This document shows, piece by piece, positions 24,042-32,490 of a stretch of 64,000 nt of DNA. This stretch comes from Marasmitruncus massiliensis. Its GTDB lineage: Bacteria; Bacillota; Clostridia; Oscillospirales; Ruminococcaceae. The notes beneath the pieces are model-generated. The model did not search any database and had not been told where the DNA came from. It saw only the letters and a list, made by a program, of their open reading frames with translations. Location: assembly GCF_900186535.1 (NCBI RefSeq), contig NZ_FYDE01000005.1, forward strand, positions 1,464,895-1,528,894. The letters run 5' to 3'. Made by a program: the position numbers and the translations under genes. How positions within the stretch are numbered: position 1 is the first letter of the stretch; each line of letters starts with the position of its first letter.

Positions 24042-24386
24042 ATGGATGCTTTAAAGCACATTGCCAGCGACTGCATCAAGACAGAAATGCCCAAAGTGGA
24101 TATCGGCGATACCGTCAAGGTATACGTTTGGATTAAAGAGGGCGAGAAGAGCAGAGTTCAGATGTTTGAGGGAACGGTGATCGCCAAGAAACACGGCGGT
24201 ATTTCCGAGACTTTTACAGTCCGCCGCGTTGCACACGGCTGCGGAGTGGAGAGGGTTTTCCCGGTTCATTCCCCCAACATCGACAAAGTCGAGCTTGTCA
24301 GAAAAGGCCGCGTCCGCCGCAGCAAGCTTTATTATCTGCGTGACCGCGTGGGTAAGGCTGCCAAGGTTAAGGATGTTATCCGCTGA
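24042..24386 (+). CDS. rplS: 50S ribosomal protein L19
   Basis: A 114-residue L19 with the signatures [40 protein letters not shown] and [20 protein letters not shown]. It sits at the 30S-50S interface. The ATG at 24042 follows AGGAGG by 8 bases and gives the canonical MDALK start. The usual upstream rpsP-rimM-trmD genes are not here; only the downstream rplS-lepB-rbgA-rnhB-yraN order is conserved. Confidence 0.97.
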   Translation: MDALKHIASDCIKTEMPKVDIGDTVKVYVWIKEGEKSRVQMFEGTVIAKKHGGISETFTVRRVAHGCGVERVFPVHSPNIDKVELVRKGRVRRSKLYYLRDRVGKAAKVKDVIR

Positions 24387-24400
24387 TTATAGCGCACTCG

Positions 24401-24426
24401 AAAGGGACGTGAAAACGTCCCTTTTT
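24401..24426 (+). terminator. Intrinsic terminator after rplS
   Basis: A 10-bp stem AAAGGGACGT/ACGTCCCTTT with a GAAA tetraloop and a T run. Confidence 0.9.
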
Positions 24427-24446
24427 TGCTGTTTTCAGGTTTTTGG

Positions 24447-24475
24447 TTGAACGGATGGGCAAATTATGTTATACT
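24447..24475 (+). promoter_or_regulatory. Promoter of lepB-rbgA-rnhB-yraN operon
   Basis: TTGAAC (24447-24452), 17-base spacer, TATACT (24470-24475). Confidence 0.7.
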
Positions 24476-24565
24476 ATAAACCGATTTTGCGGCGATAGAC
24501 AGCGGTTTGCTGAAAACTTGCGGGTCTTAACCGCAAAATTGAAATGGAAGAAATCAGGTGAATCA

Positions 24566-25141
24566 ATGGACGATCAGGAGATAAAGGAGCCGATCCCTTC
24601 AGAGCCGGCAGGCAGCTGTGCGATGGGGGAACTTTACGAGTGGGTTGAGTCCGCTTTGTTTGCGGTTGTAGCTATGCTGACGATCTTTACTTTTTTTGTG
24701 CGGCCCGCAACTGTGGATGGGTCCTCCATGGTTCCGACGCTGCATAACGCGGAACGGCTGGTACTGCAGCAGATTGGCTATAATGACCCGCAGTACGGCG
24801 ACATTGTTGTTGTGGACCGTACCGGCAAAGGCGAGCCGCCGATTGTAAAACGCGTCATCGGCAAGGGCGGAGATACCATTTATATCAATTTTGAGACACA
24901 TGAAGTCTGGCGGAATGACGAACTGCTCGATGAGCCTTATATCAACGAGCCGACGTCCAGCCAGCTTGACATTCAGTTCCCGGTCGAAGTGCCGCAGGGA
25001 ACGATCTTTGTAATGGGGGACAACCGAAATCATTCCCTTGACAGCCGCTCAACCGAAATCGGGATGGTGGATTTGCGTTGTGTTATGGGGAAAGCAATTT
25101 TCCGGTTTTTCCCGTTTAATAAGATGGGAGGGTTTTCATGA
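24566..25141 (+). CDS. lepB: Type I signal peptidase
   Basis: A 191-residue S26A signal peptidase with one N-terminal membrane segment (about 28-46). The catalytic Ser54 is in DGSSMVPTL and the general base Lys95 in IVKRVIG; the conserved GDNRNHSLDSR box is near the C-terminus. It removes signal peptides from exported proteins. The ATG at 24566 follows AGGTG; the longer frame upstream is the 5' leader. Its stop overlaps the rbgA start by 4 bases. Confidence 0.94.
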   Translation: MDDQEIKEPIPSEPAGSCAMGELYEWVESALFAVVAMLTIFTFFVRPATVDGSSMVPTLHNAERLVLQQIGYNDPQYGDIVVVDRTGKGEPPIVKRVIGKGGDTIYINFETHEVWRNDELLDEPYINEPTSSQLDIQFPVEVPQGTIFVMGDNRNHSLDSRSTEIGMVDLRCVMGKAIFRFFPFNKMGGFS

Positions 25142-26049
25142 GCAGCCGGGATGAAGAGGAACGTGCTTTAGCTCCAATGGCGCCGGTTCCGTCCATCCAA
25201 TGGTTTCCCGGGCATATGGCGAAAACCCGCCGTCTGATGGCGGACAGCATGAAGCTGGTGGATATTGTGGTAGAACTGACGGATGCCCGGATACCGGCAT
25301 CCAGCCGGAATCCGGAAATCGACCGCCTGGTAGGCGCGAAACCCCGCGTAGTGCTTCTCAATAAGTGTGATTCCGCGGATGAAGCGGCAACAAAGGCCTG
25401 GGTCGATTATTATGCCGCAAACGAAATACCGGCGATTCCAACCGACTGCCGGAGCGGCCGCGGGCTGAAAGCCTTTCTGCCGCTGGTGCGCAGGGTGCTG
25501 GAAGAGCTGCTTGCGCGCCGTGCCGCCAAAGGCATGGCCGGCCAGCCGATCCGCATGATGATTGTCGGAATCCCGAATGTGGGGAAATCTTCCTTTATCA
25601 ATCGGATGGCGGGTGCAAAACGGGCCAAGGTAGAAGACCGTCCGGGTGTCACAAGGGGGCGCCAGTGGGTCACGCTGGAAGGCAGCGTGGAACTTCTGGA
25701 CATGCCGGGTGTCCTCTGGCCGAAATTTGAGGACCCCGCGGTTGGGGAGAGGCTTGCGTTTACAGGCGCGGTCAAGGACGATGTTTTGGACATTGAGCTT
25801 CTTGCCATGCGCCTGCTTTGGCTTCTGAACAAGGAGTACCCGTCCCTTTTGACGGAACGTTACAAAATTCAGGAACAAGAGGCGGACAGGCTGGATGCTT
25901 ATGGCCTGCTGAACCTTGTCGGCAGAAAGCGCGGTATGCTGGTGTCGGGCGGGGAAGTAAACACCGAACGGGCCGCCATCACAGTTTTGGATGAGTTCCG
26001 AAGCGGAAAGCTGGGCAGGATTACGCTGGAACTCCCACCGGAGGGCTGA
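25138..26049 (+). CDS. rbgA: Ribosome biogenesis GTPase RbgA (YlqF)
   Basis: A 303-residue circularly permuted GTPase: G4 NKCD (75-78) comes before G1 GIPNVGKSS (about 144-152) and G3 DMPG (188-191). The N-terminus has the family QWFPGHMAKT motif and the C-terminus a helical RNA-binding region. It acts in late 50S subunit maturation. It overlaps lepB by 4 bases and is followed 2 bases later by rnhB. Confidence 0.94.
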   Translation: MSSRDEEERALAPMAPVPSIQWFPGHMAKTRRLMADSMKLVDIVVELTDARIPASSRNPEIDRLVGAKPRVVLLNKCDSADEAATKAWVDYYAANEIPAIPTDCRSGRGLKAFLPLVRRVLEELLARRAAKGMAGQPIRMMIVGIPNVGKSSFINRMAGAKRAKVEDRPGVTRGRQWVTLEGSVELLDMPGVLWPKFEDPAVGERLAFTGAVKDDVLDIELLAMRLLWLLNKEYPSLLTERYKIQEQEADRLDAYGLLNLVGRKRGMLVSGGEVNTERAAITVLDEFRSGKLGRITLELPPEG

Positions 26050-26051
26050 AT

Positions 26052-26654
26052 ATGGGGTTATACGATTATGAGTTGATTGCCTATGATAACGGATTTTCCG
26101 CCATCTGCGGGGTAGACGAGGCCGGGCGTGGACCGCTTGCGGGCGATGTATACGCGGCCGCCGTCATTCTGCCGCGCGGGGTGGAAATCGAAGGCGTCAA
26201 CGATTCCAAAAAGCTCTCCGAGAAAAAGCGGGAAAGACTCTTTGATGTGATTACAGAAAAGGCGGTGTCGTATTGCATCGCGACTTCTACGATCGAAGAG
26301 ATCGATACGCTGAATATTTTGCAGGCGTCTCTGCTTGCGATGCGGCGGGCCGTTGCCGGATTGTCCGTCCAGCCTGATCTGGCGCTGGTGGACGGGAACC
26401 AGGACCCCCACCTCGCGATAGCCGCCACCCCGATTATTGGAGGGGACGGCAAAAGCGCATCTATTGCGGCCGCATCCATCCTTGCAAAAGTTGCCCGTGA
26501 CCGCTATATGAAGCAGCTGGATCTGCAGTTCCCCGAATATCAGTTTTCCCGCCATAAAGGCTATGGGACAAAACTGCATTATGAACTTCTTTCGCAGTAC
26601 GGCATTTCTCCGGTTCACAGACGCACTTTCCTGAAAAAATGGGCGGGGAAGTGA
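26052..26654 (+). CDS. rnhB: Ribonuclease HII
   Basis: A 200-residue RNase HII, which removes ribonucleotides and RNA from RNA:DNA hybrids. The catalytic start is ICGVDEAGRGPLAG (Asp22, Glu23). DSKKLSEKKRE, LVDGN and the C-terminal YQFSRHKGYGTKLHY box are also present. The length is typical. Confidence 0.95.
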   Translation: MGLYDYELIAYDNGFSAICGVDEAGRGPLAGDVYAAAVILPRGVEIEGVNDSKKLSEKKRERLFDVITEKAVSYCIATSTIEEIDTLNILQASLLAMRRAVAGLSVQPDLALVDGNQDPHLAIAATPIIGGDGKSASIAAASILAKVARDRYMKQLDLQFPEYQFSRHKGYGTKLHYELLSQYGISPVHRRTFLKKWAGK

Positions 26655-26660
26655 GCGGGT

Positions 26661-27062
26661 ATGGCAGATACGCACACGCGCGGCACAATGGGCGAGGAGT
26701 TCGCCTGCCGCTGTCTGCAGGCGGACGGCTATGAAATTCTGGCGCGAAATTTCCGCAGCTCCCACAGCGAGATTGACATCATCGCCCGGAAGGACTATGT
26801 CATTGCCTTTGTGGAAGTCAAACTGAGAAGCCAAACCGCGCTGGCAGCTCCCATGGCCGCCGTATCGGCGGCTCAGCGGCGGCGCATTGTGCTGGCCGCC
26901 GTTTCTTATTTGAAAGAAAAAGGCATATATAATACAGGGGAATATCAGCCGCGGTTTGACATTTTTGAGGTGGTGACGGAGTCTGCGGGCTCACCCAATG
27001 TGGTGCGTTACGCGCACGTTCCTGCCGCCTATGACACGGGGGATTTGCATGTATTTGTTTGA
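26661..27062 (+). CDS. yraN: YraN-family (UPF0102) nuclease-like protein
   Basis: A 133-residue protein with the restriction-endonuclease-like core: GEEFACRCLQADGYEILARN, then EIDIIARKDYVIAFVEVKLR, where Asp and ExK form the PD-(D/E)xK-type site. Function is unproven. It regularly follows rnhB. Its 3' end overlaps the dipeptidase gene by 14 bases. Confidence 0.9.
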   Translation: MADTHTRGTMGEEFACRCLQADGYEILARNFRSSHSEIDIIARKDYVIAFVEVKLRSQTALAAPMAAVSAAQRRRIVLAAVSYLKEKGIYNTGEYQPRFDIFEVVTESAGSPNVVRYAHVPAAYDTGDLHVFV

Positions 27063-27978
27063 TCTGCACTGTGACACCATCACGCGCCTGAATGATGGTG
27101 TCCGGCTGGAACCGAACGACAGGAGCCTGTTGCTGAACGCAGCCCAGCTTGCGCTGGGCAGGATGCGGGGGGAAAACTGGTGCCAGTGCTTCGCCATCTT
27201 TATGCCCGATGAATACAGAGGCAGGGACGCTGTCGATTATTATGAACGGAGCTACCGCTATTTTCTGGAGCAGATGTCCTTCCATAGTGCGTATGTGGAG
27301 CAGGTGCAAAATGCCCCGGAAGCCGAAGCGGTGATTGCACAGGGGAAAGCCGCAGCGATTTTGACCGTGGAGGGCGGCTCCGCCCTTGCCGGGGATTTGG
27401 GCCGTGTGGAACGGCTCCGGGAATGCGGCGTCAGGATGATGACTCTTACCTGGAACGGTGAAAATGAGCTGGGAAGCGGAAACCTGACTTCACATGGGCT
27501 GACCGATTTCGGCAGGGCGGTTATTCCGGCTCTGGAAGAGGCGGGAATCGTCGCGGATGTTTCTCATCTCAACGACGCCGGATTCTGGGAGGTCGCGCGG
27601 CTGGCGAAACGCCCGCTCTGCGCGTCGCATTCCAATTCCCGCTCGGTGTGCGAACATCTGCGCAACCTGACCGACGACCAGTTCCGGTTCCTTGCGGAAC
27701 ATCAGGGTCTGGCGGGCATCAATTATTACGTTGGCTTTTTGGCGGAAGAGGCTGCAAACGTGACTTTTGACCATCTGGCCGCGCATGTTTCCCACTTCCT
27801 CGAATTGGGGGGAGAAGATGTTCTCGCGCTCGGCTCTGATTTCGACGGTGCGGATACGCCCCCATGGCTGAGCTCCGTCGAGCATACCTGCGGGCTTTAC
27901 ACGCGCATGTGCGCAGAATTTGGGAGAGAGATTACAGATAAAATTTTCTGGGGCAATGCGTTTCGATTTTTCTCGTAA
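27049..27978 (+). CDS. Membrane dipeptidase (M19 family)
   Basis: A 309-residue M19 (renal dipeptidase-like) zinc peptidase. The metal motif DLHCDT opens the protein, then ILTVEGGSALAGDL with the bridging Glu, SHSNSRSV and LGSDFDGAD. Such enzymes hydrolyse dipeptides, including D-amino-acid ones. No signal peptide is seen, so it is probably cytoplasmic. The ATG at 27049 lies inside yraN with a GGGGG SD. Confidence 0.9.
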   Translation: MYLFDLHCDTITRLNDGVRLEPNDRSLLLNAAQLALGRMRGENWCQCFAIFMPDEYRGRDAVDYYERSYRYFLEQMSFHSAYVEQVQNAPEAEAVIAQGKAAAILTVEGGSALAGDLGRVERLRECGVRMMTLTWNGENELGSGNLTSHGLTDFGRAVIPALEEAGIVADVSHLNDAGFWEVARLAKRPLCASHSNSRSVCEHLRNLTDDQFRFLAEHQGLAGINYYVGFLAEEAANVTFDHLAAHVSHFLELGGEDVLALGSDFDGADTPPWLSSVEHTCGLYTRMCAEFGREITDKIFWGNAFRFFS

Positions 27979-27993
27979 AAAAGAGGTGACCAA

Positions 27994-28683
27994 ATGGCGG
28001 TTTATACGATGGGCGATCTTCACCTGTCGCTGAATTCCAATAAATCCATGGACATTTTCCCCGGCTGGCACGATTATGTGCGGCGCATCGAGGAAAACTG
28101 GCGGGCCAGAATTACGGATGCGGATACGGTGGTGCTCCCGGGCGACAGTTCCTGGGGGGAGTCTCTGGAGGAGGCGTTGCCCGATTTTCAATTTCTAAAT
28201 GGGCTGCCGGGGCGGAAAATCCTGCTGAAAGGGAACCATGATTACTGGTGGAACACCAAAAGCAAGGTGACAGGTTTTTTTGCCGCGCAGGGTTTAAATA
28301 CACTGGAAATCCTCAATAATAACAGCGTCGCCATTGATCGGATCGCAATATGCGGCTCCAGAGGATGGCTTCTGGAAAACGGGGAGCCGTTTGACGATAA
28401 GATCATCAAACGGGAGGCTATACGGCTTGAGCTGTCGATCACGGACGCGGAGAAAACCGGAAAAGAACCGGTGGTATTTCTCCATTATCCCCCGGTCTAC
28501 GGGGAAAGCGAATCCCCTCAGATTCTTGATGTGCTTGTGCGGCATAAGATCTCCCGGTGCTATTACGGACATATTCATGCATCGGGCTGCCGGTTTGCGA
28601 TTGACGGCACCTACCTGGGAATTAAATTCTATCTGGTCAGCAGCGATTACCTGGGGTTTGACCCGCTGCTGGTGGAATCATGA
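27994..28683 (+). CDS. Calcineurin-like metallophosphoesterase
   Basis: A 229-residue protein with the phosphoesterase motifs in order: MGDLHLS (8-14), LPGDSSWGE (about 45), KGNHDYWW (about 76), LHYPP and GHIHASG (about 195). Substrate unknown. It follows the dipeptidase by 15 bases, with SD AAGAGGTGA, and ends the rplS-side operon. Confidence 0.85.
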   Translation: MAVYTMGDLHLSLNSNKSMDIFPGWHDYVRRIEENWRARITDADTVVLPGDSSWGESLEEALPDFQFLNGLPGRKILLKGNHDYWWNTKSKVTGFFAAQGLNTLEILNNNSVAIDRIAICGSRGWLLENGEPFDDKIIKREAIRLELSITDAEKTGKEPVVFLHYPPVYGESESPQILDVLVRHKISRCYYGHIHASGCRFAIDGTYLGIKFYLVSSDYLGFDPLLVES

Positions 28684-28726
28684 GATAAAAAAGGCAGCGA
28701 AAATTTTGTTATTTACAATTTATCTA

Positions 28727-28755
28727 TTGGCAGGCAGGCCAAAATTTGCTATACT
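28727..28755 (+). promoter_or_regulatory. Promoter of tig-clpP
   Basis: TTGGCA (28727-28732), 17-base spacer, TATACT (28750-28755). Confidence 0.7.
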
Positions 28756-28838
28756 GTTACGATAGTGGGCTTATAGTGCCTGAACGTTCCTCCATGATGA
28801 ATGGCAGGAGCAACAAAGATTTATGGAGGAAATAAAAC

Positions 28839-30218
28839 ATGTCTGTTAAATCTGTGAAAACCAATGAAGACAAAAAAGTTGAACTTGAAATCGCGGTCAG
28901 CGCTGAAGACTTTAATAAAGCTGTGGATGCGGCGTTTAAAAAGAACGGTAAAAAAATTAATGTCCCCGGTTTCCGCAAAGGCAAGGCTCCCCGCAAGATG
29001 GTCGAAAAAATGTACGGCGAGGGAATGTTCTTTGAGGAAGCTGTGAATAATACCTATCCTGCCGCTTATCAGGCTGCTGTGAAGGAAGCGAATATCGATC
29101 CGGTTGACCGTGCTGATATTGAAATTATGGAAGTCAGCAAGGAAAACGGCTATACGTTCAAGGCAACCGTTACTGTGAAGCCGGAAGTAACCCTCGAAGG
29201 CTATAAAGGGATTGAAGTGGAGAAAAAAGTTTCTGTCGTCACCGATGAGGAAGTGGACGCGGAAATCGGCCGCCAGCGTGAACAGAATGCCCGCGTCATT
29301 GCCGTGGAAGGCAGAGCTGCTGCAAACGGCGATACCGCGGTGATTGATTTTGAGGGCTTTGTGGACGATGTCGCTTTTGAAGGCGGCAAAGGAACCGACT
29401 ATTCCCTGGTGCTGGGCTCCAACAGTTTTATTCCCGGCTTTGAAGATCAGGTCGCCGGCCACAATGTTGGCGAATCGTTTGAAGTGAATGTTACGTTCCC
29501 CGAAGATTATCACGCGGAAGAACTGAAGGGCAAGGCTGCCATGTTCAAGGTGACCATGAAAGAGCTGAAGATGAAAGAGCTGCCAGAGCTTGACGATGAA
29601 TTCGCAAAAGACGTCAGCGAATTCGATACGCTGGATGAGCTGAAAGCCGACGTTTCCAAAAAACTGCAGGAGAAGAAAGACGAGCAGAGCGACACAGATG
29701 TGGAAAACAAGCTGATGGAAGCGGTTGCCAATAAAATGGTCGTCGATATTCCGGACTGCATGTTTGAGTCCCGCGTTGATGAGATGCTTCGTGACTTTGA
29801 ATACCGCCTCCAATCCCAGGGCATGGATCTGAAGAATTATCTGCAGTATACCGGCATGGAGCTGGACGCTTTCCGCAAGACCTTCCGCCCGCAGGCTGAG
29901 GCGCAGGTAAAGACTAGGTTGGCGCTTGAAAAGATCGTTGAACTGGAAAAAATTGAACCGACTTCCGATGAGGTGGAGGCTGAGTATCTGAATATTGCCC
30001 AGCAGTATAAGATGGAAGTTGAGAAGGTCAAGGGCATTGTTCCGACCTCTGACATTAAGAGCGGCCTTGCGATGAATAAAGCGCTTGACATTGTGCGTGA
30101 AAACGCTAAGATTTCTGAGACAAATGATGCCGAGCCCAAGCGCAAAAAGACAACGCGCACCAAAAAAGCGGCCGCGAAAACCGAGACAGCTGAGGAAGCG
30201 GTTGAGGCTGCGGAATAA
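28839..30218 (+). CDS. tig: Trigger factor
   Basis: A 459-residue ribosome-bound chaperone/prolyl isomerase. The N-terminal ribosome-binding domain contains VPGFRKGKAPRKMVEKMYG. The FKBP-type domain (about 160-245) contains GDTAVIDFEGFVDD and LGSNSFIPGFEDQVAGHNVG. The C-terminal arms are helical. The last 30 residues are a Lys/Ala/Glu-rich tail (KRKKTTRTKKAAAKTETAEE). The SD is GGAGG. clpP follows, as in many bacteria. Confidence 0.97.
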   Translation: MSVKSVKTNEDKKVELEIAVSAEDFNKAVDAAFKKNGKKINVPGFRKGKAPRKMVEKMYGEGMFFEEAVNNTYPAAYQAAVKEANIDPVDRADIEIMEVSKENGYTFKATVTVKPEVTLEGYKGIEVEKKVSVVTDEEVDAEIGRQREQNARVIAVEGRAAANGDTAVIDFEGFVDDVAFEGGKGTDYSLVLGSNSFIPGFEDQVAGHNVGESFEVNVTFPEDYHAEELKGKAAMFKVTMKELKMKELPELDDEFAKDVSEFDTLDELKADVSKKLQEKKDEQSDTDVENKLMEAVANKMVVDIPDCMFESRVDEMLRDFEYRLQSQGMDLKNYLQYTGMELDAFRKTFRPQAEAQVKTRLALEKIVELEKIEPTSDEVEAEYLNIAQQYKMEVEKVKGIVPTSDIKSGLAMNKALDIVRENAKISETNDAEPKRKKTTRTKKAAAKTETAEEAVEAAE

Positions 30219-30229
30219 TTTTTCGCTAC

Positions 30230-30262
30230 ATACCGGCATGGGGGATTGCTTCGTGCCGGTAT
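30230..30262 (+). repeat. Hairpin between tig and clpP
   Basis: ATACCGGCA (30230-30238) pairs with TGCCGGTAT (30254-30262). No T run follows, so it is more likely a processing or stability element than a terminator. Confidence 0.45.
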
Positions 30263-30320
30263 ACAAGCAGGATGTAGAGAAGCAGTTTGCGGCAGAAACA
30301 ATCCAGTAGGAGGTATTTAC

Positions 30321-30899
30321 ATGAGCCTGGTGCCAATGGTAGTGGAACAGACAAACAGGGGAGAACGTTCTTACGATATTTTTTCCCGTCTTCTGAATGA
30401 CCGGATCGTAATGCTCTGCGAGGAAGTAAACGATACGAGTGCAAGTCTCGTTGTGGCGCAGCTTCTATATTTGGAGGGGCAGGACCCGGACAAGGATATT
30501 CATCTTTATATTAACAGTCCCGGCGGCTCGGTGACCGCAGGCATGGCAATTTACGATACGATGAACTATATCAAGTGTGATGTTTCCACTATTTGTGTAG
30601 GGCTCGCCGCTTCAATGGGTGCTTTTCTGTTGTCCTCGGGGGCAAAAGGAAAACGCTTCGCGCTGCCGAATGCCGAAATCATGATTCACCAGCCTTCCGG
30701 CGGTGCAAGGGGTCAGGCCAGCGATATTAAAATTCATGCTGACTGGATTTTGAAAACCCGCGAAAAGCTCAACCGTATTTTGTCGGAGCAGACAGGGCAG
30801 CCTCTTGAAAATATTGAGCGTGACACCGAGCGCGACAATTTTATGTCGGCGCAGGAAGCGTGCAATTATGGTCTGGTAGATAAAATCATTACCCGGTAA
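30321..30899 (+). CDS. clpP: ATP-dependent Clp protease proteolytic subunit
   Basis: A 192-residue serine protease that forms the tetradecameric ClpP chamber. The catalytic triad is Ser98 (GLAASMGAF), His123 (MIHQPSGG) and Asp172 (ERDNFMSA). The ATG at 30321 has AGGAGG 7 bases upstream. It partners with ClpX, encoded next. Confidence 0.97.
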   Translation: MSLVPMVVEQTNRGERSYDIFSRLLNDRIVMLCEEVNDTSASLVVAQLLYLEGQDPDKDIHLYINSPGGSVTAGMAIYDTMNYIKCDVSTICVGLAASMGAFLLSSGAKGKRFALPNAEIMIHQPSGGARGQASDIKIHADWILKTREKLNRILSEQTGQPLENIERDTERDNFMSAQEACNYGLVDKIITR

Positions 30900-30906
30900 T
30901 GACTGG

Positions 30907-30940
30907 AAATGTGCAACACCTTTTGAGGTGCTGCACATTT
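30907..30940 (+). terminator. Partial terminator between clpP and clpX
   Basis: The stem AAATGTGCA-a-CACCT/AGGTG-c-TGCACATTT is followed by only a weak T tract (TTTGTGTT), so it probably attenuates rather than stops transcription. Confidence 0.6.
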
Positions 30941-30977
30941 GTGTTACGTTTAAGCTACAATCAGGAGGTATCCCTAT

Positions 30978-32291
30978 ATGGCAAAAAATGACGACCAGCG
31001 GGAGTTGCGCTGCTCTTTCTGCGGGAAATCGCAGAATCAGGTTCAGCGGCTAATTGCGGGGCCGGGCGTATGCATTTGCAATGAGTGCGTCGAATTGTGC
31101 CTGAGTGTTCTGGAAGATGATGTCCCCGAGCAGCATGCCGGCCGGCCCAACAGACAAGAACAGCAGATTACGATTCTCAAGCCTCATGAGATCAAAGAGA
31201 AACTTGACGAGTATGTCATCGGCCAGGACCGCGCAAAGACGGCACTCGCAGTAGCGGTATATAATCACTATAAACGCATTTATTTCAGCGGCTCCAGCGA
31301 TGTGGAGATCAATAAAACCAATATTCTGATGCTGGGCCCTACCGGCGTCGGAAAGACGTTGCTTGCACAGACATTGGCGCATATGCTGAATGTCCCGTTT
31401 GCCATCGCTGACGCCACCACGCTGACGGAAGCCGGATATGTGGGCGAGGACGTGGAAAACATCCTGCTGCGTTTGTTGCAGGCGGCCGATTATGACGTGG
31501 AACGTGCCCAAAAGGGGATTATCTATATCGACGAGATCGATAAGATCACGCGTAAGAGCGAGAATCCTTCCATCACACGGGATGTTTCCGGCGAAGGCGT
31601 CCAGCAGGCGCTGCTGAAAATCCTGGAAGGCACGGTTGCCAACGTCCCGCCTCAGGGCGGGCGCAAACACCCGCAGCAGGAATTTATCCAGATTGACACG
31701 AAAGATATTCTGTTTATCTGCGGAGGCGCTTTTGAAGGCATCGATAAAATTATCGAGCGCCGTGTGGATAAAAGCTCCATCGGTTTTGGCTCCACGCTCA
31801 AAGATGTCAAGGCAAAGGATCAGCTGCTTCAGCAGGTCATTCCGCAGGATCTGATTAAATTCGGCCTGATTCCGGAGCTGGTGGGCCGCACCCCGCTGAT
31901 TACCGTTCTGGAGCCGCTGGACAGAGACGCGCTGGTAACAATTCTGACCGAGCCGAAAAATTCGATTGCACGCCAGTATCAGCACCTGTTCCAGCTCGAC
32001 GGCATTCAGCTGAATTTTGAACCGGAGGCTCTTGGCGCGATTGCGGACAAAGCGATTGAACTGAAAACCGGCGCCCGCGGACTTCGCGCAATTGTGGAAG
32101 AAATTTTGGGCGATGTCATGTTTAACGCGCCCTCTGATTATACGCTGGACAGTGTTACGATCAGCAAAGAGTGTGTAAAGGAAGGCGCGCAGCCGGTTCT
32201 TACCCATGATGCGGACCGTAAACCAACCCGCCTTCAGATCAGTACGGCCCGCCGCGTCACTCCGCGGTCGCGCCGTGAAACCGCGTCCTGA
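30978..32291 (+). CDS. clpX: Clp protease ATP-binding subunit ClpX
   Basis: A 437-residue AAA+ unfoldase. The N-terminal zinc domain has Cys12, Cys15, Cys34 and Cys37. Walker A GPTGVGKT is at 120-127, Walker [10 protein letters not shown] at about 185, and the pore/IGF loop region IGFGSTLKD is present. It delivers substrates to ClpP. A strong SD AGGAGG is present. A basic Arg/Thr-rich C-terminus is slightly longer than usual. Confidence 0.97.
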   Translation: MAKNDDQRELRCSFCGKSQNQVQRLIAGPGVCICNECVELCLSVLEDDVPEQHAGRPNRQEQQITILKPHEIKEKLDEYVIGQDRAKTALAVAVYNHYKRIYFSGSSDVEINKTNILMLGPTGVGKTLLAQTLAHMLNVPFAIADATTLTEAGYVGEDVENILLRLLQAADYDVERAQKGIIYIDEIDKITRKSENPSITRDVSGEGVQQALLKILEGTVANVPPQGGRKHPQQEFIQIDTKDILFICGGAFEGIDKIIERRVDKSSIGFGSTLKDVKAKDQLLQQVIPQDLIKFGLIPELVGRTPLITVLEPLDRDALVTILTEPKNSIARQYQHLFQLDGIQLNFEPEALGAIADKAIELKTGARGLRAIVEEILGDVMFNAPSDYTLDSVTISKECVKEGAQPVLTHDADRKPTRLQISTARRVTPRSRRETAS

Positions 32292-32325
32292 CCCCCGGGT
32301 CAGCCGGCAGGAAATCCACTGTTTG

Positions 32326-32354
32326 AAATGCCCGCTTTAAGCGGGCATTTTTGC
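32326..32354 (+). terminator. Intrinsic terminator after clpX
   Basis: AAATGCCCGCTT/AAGCGGGCATTT stem followed by TTTG. Confidence 0.85.
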
Positions 32355-32402
32355 ACATATTCGACGCAAATCGACAAGTTTTTGATTACCAAACCTTTTT
32401 GG

Positions 32403-32431
32403 TTTACAGCTTGCAGGAAACATGTTATAAT
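32403..32431 (+). promoter_or_regulatory. Promoter of lon-engB
   Basis: TTTACA (32403-32408), 17-base spacer, TATAAT (32426-32431). A short AAACC/GGTTT dyad overlaps the -35 side; no CtsR or CIRCE consensus is recognisable. Confidence 0.75.
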
Positions 32432-32490
32432 AATTTTGCAAATCTTTTATTGATTTTTCACATAAATTACTTTTGAATGGAGGTCGCACT

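Noticed and set aside
28821-30266. 481-codon minus-strand frame across tig
   Set aside because: Shadow of the trigger factor gene, with His/Phe/Leu-rich nonsense composition and no recognisable domain.
32381-32410. Possible CtsR or CIRCE heat-shock operator upstream of lon
   Set aside because: Only a 5-bp AAACC/GGTTT dyad is present; neither the CtsR tandem GGTCAAA repeat nor the CIRCE inverted repeat can be read.
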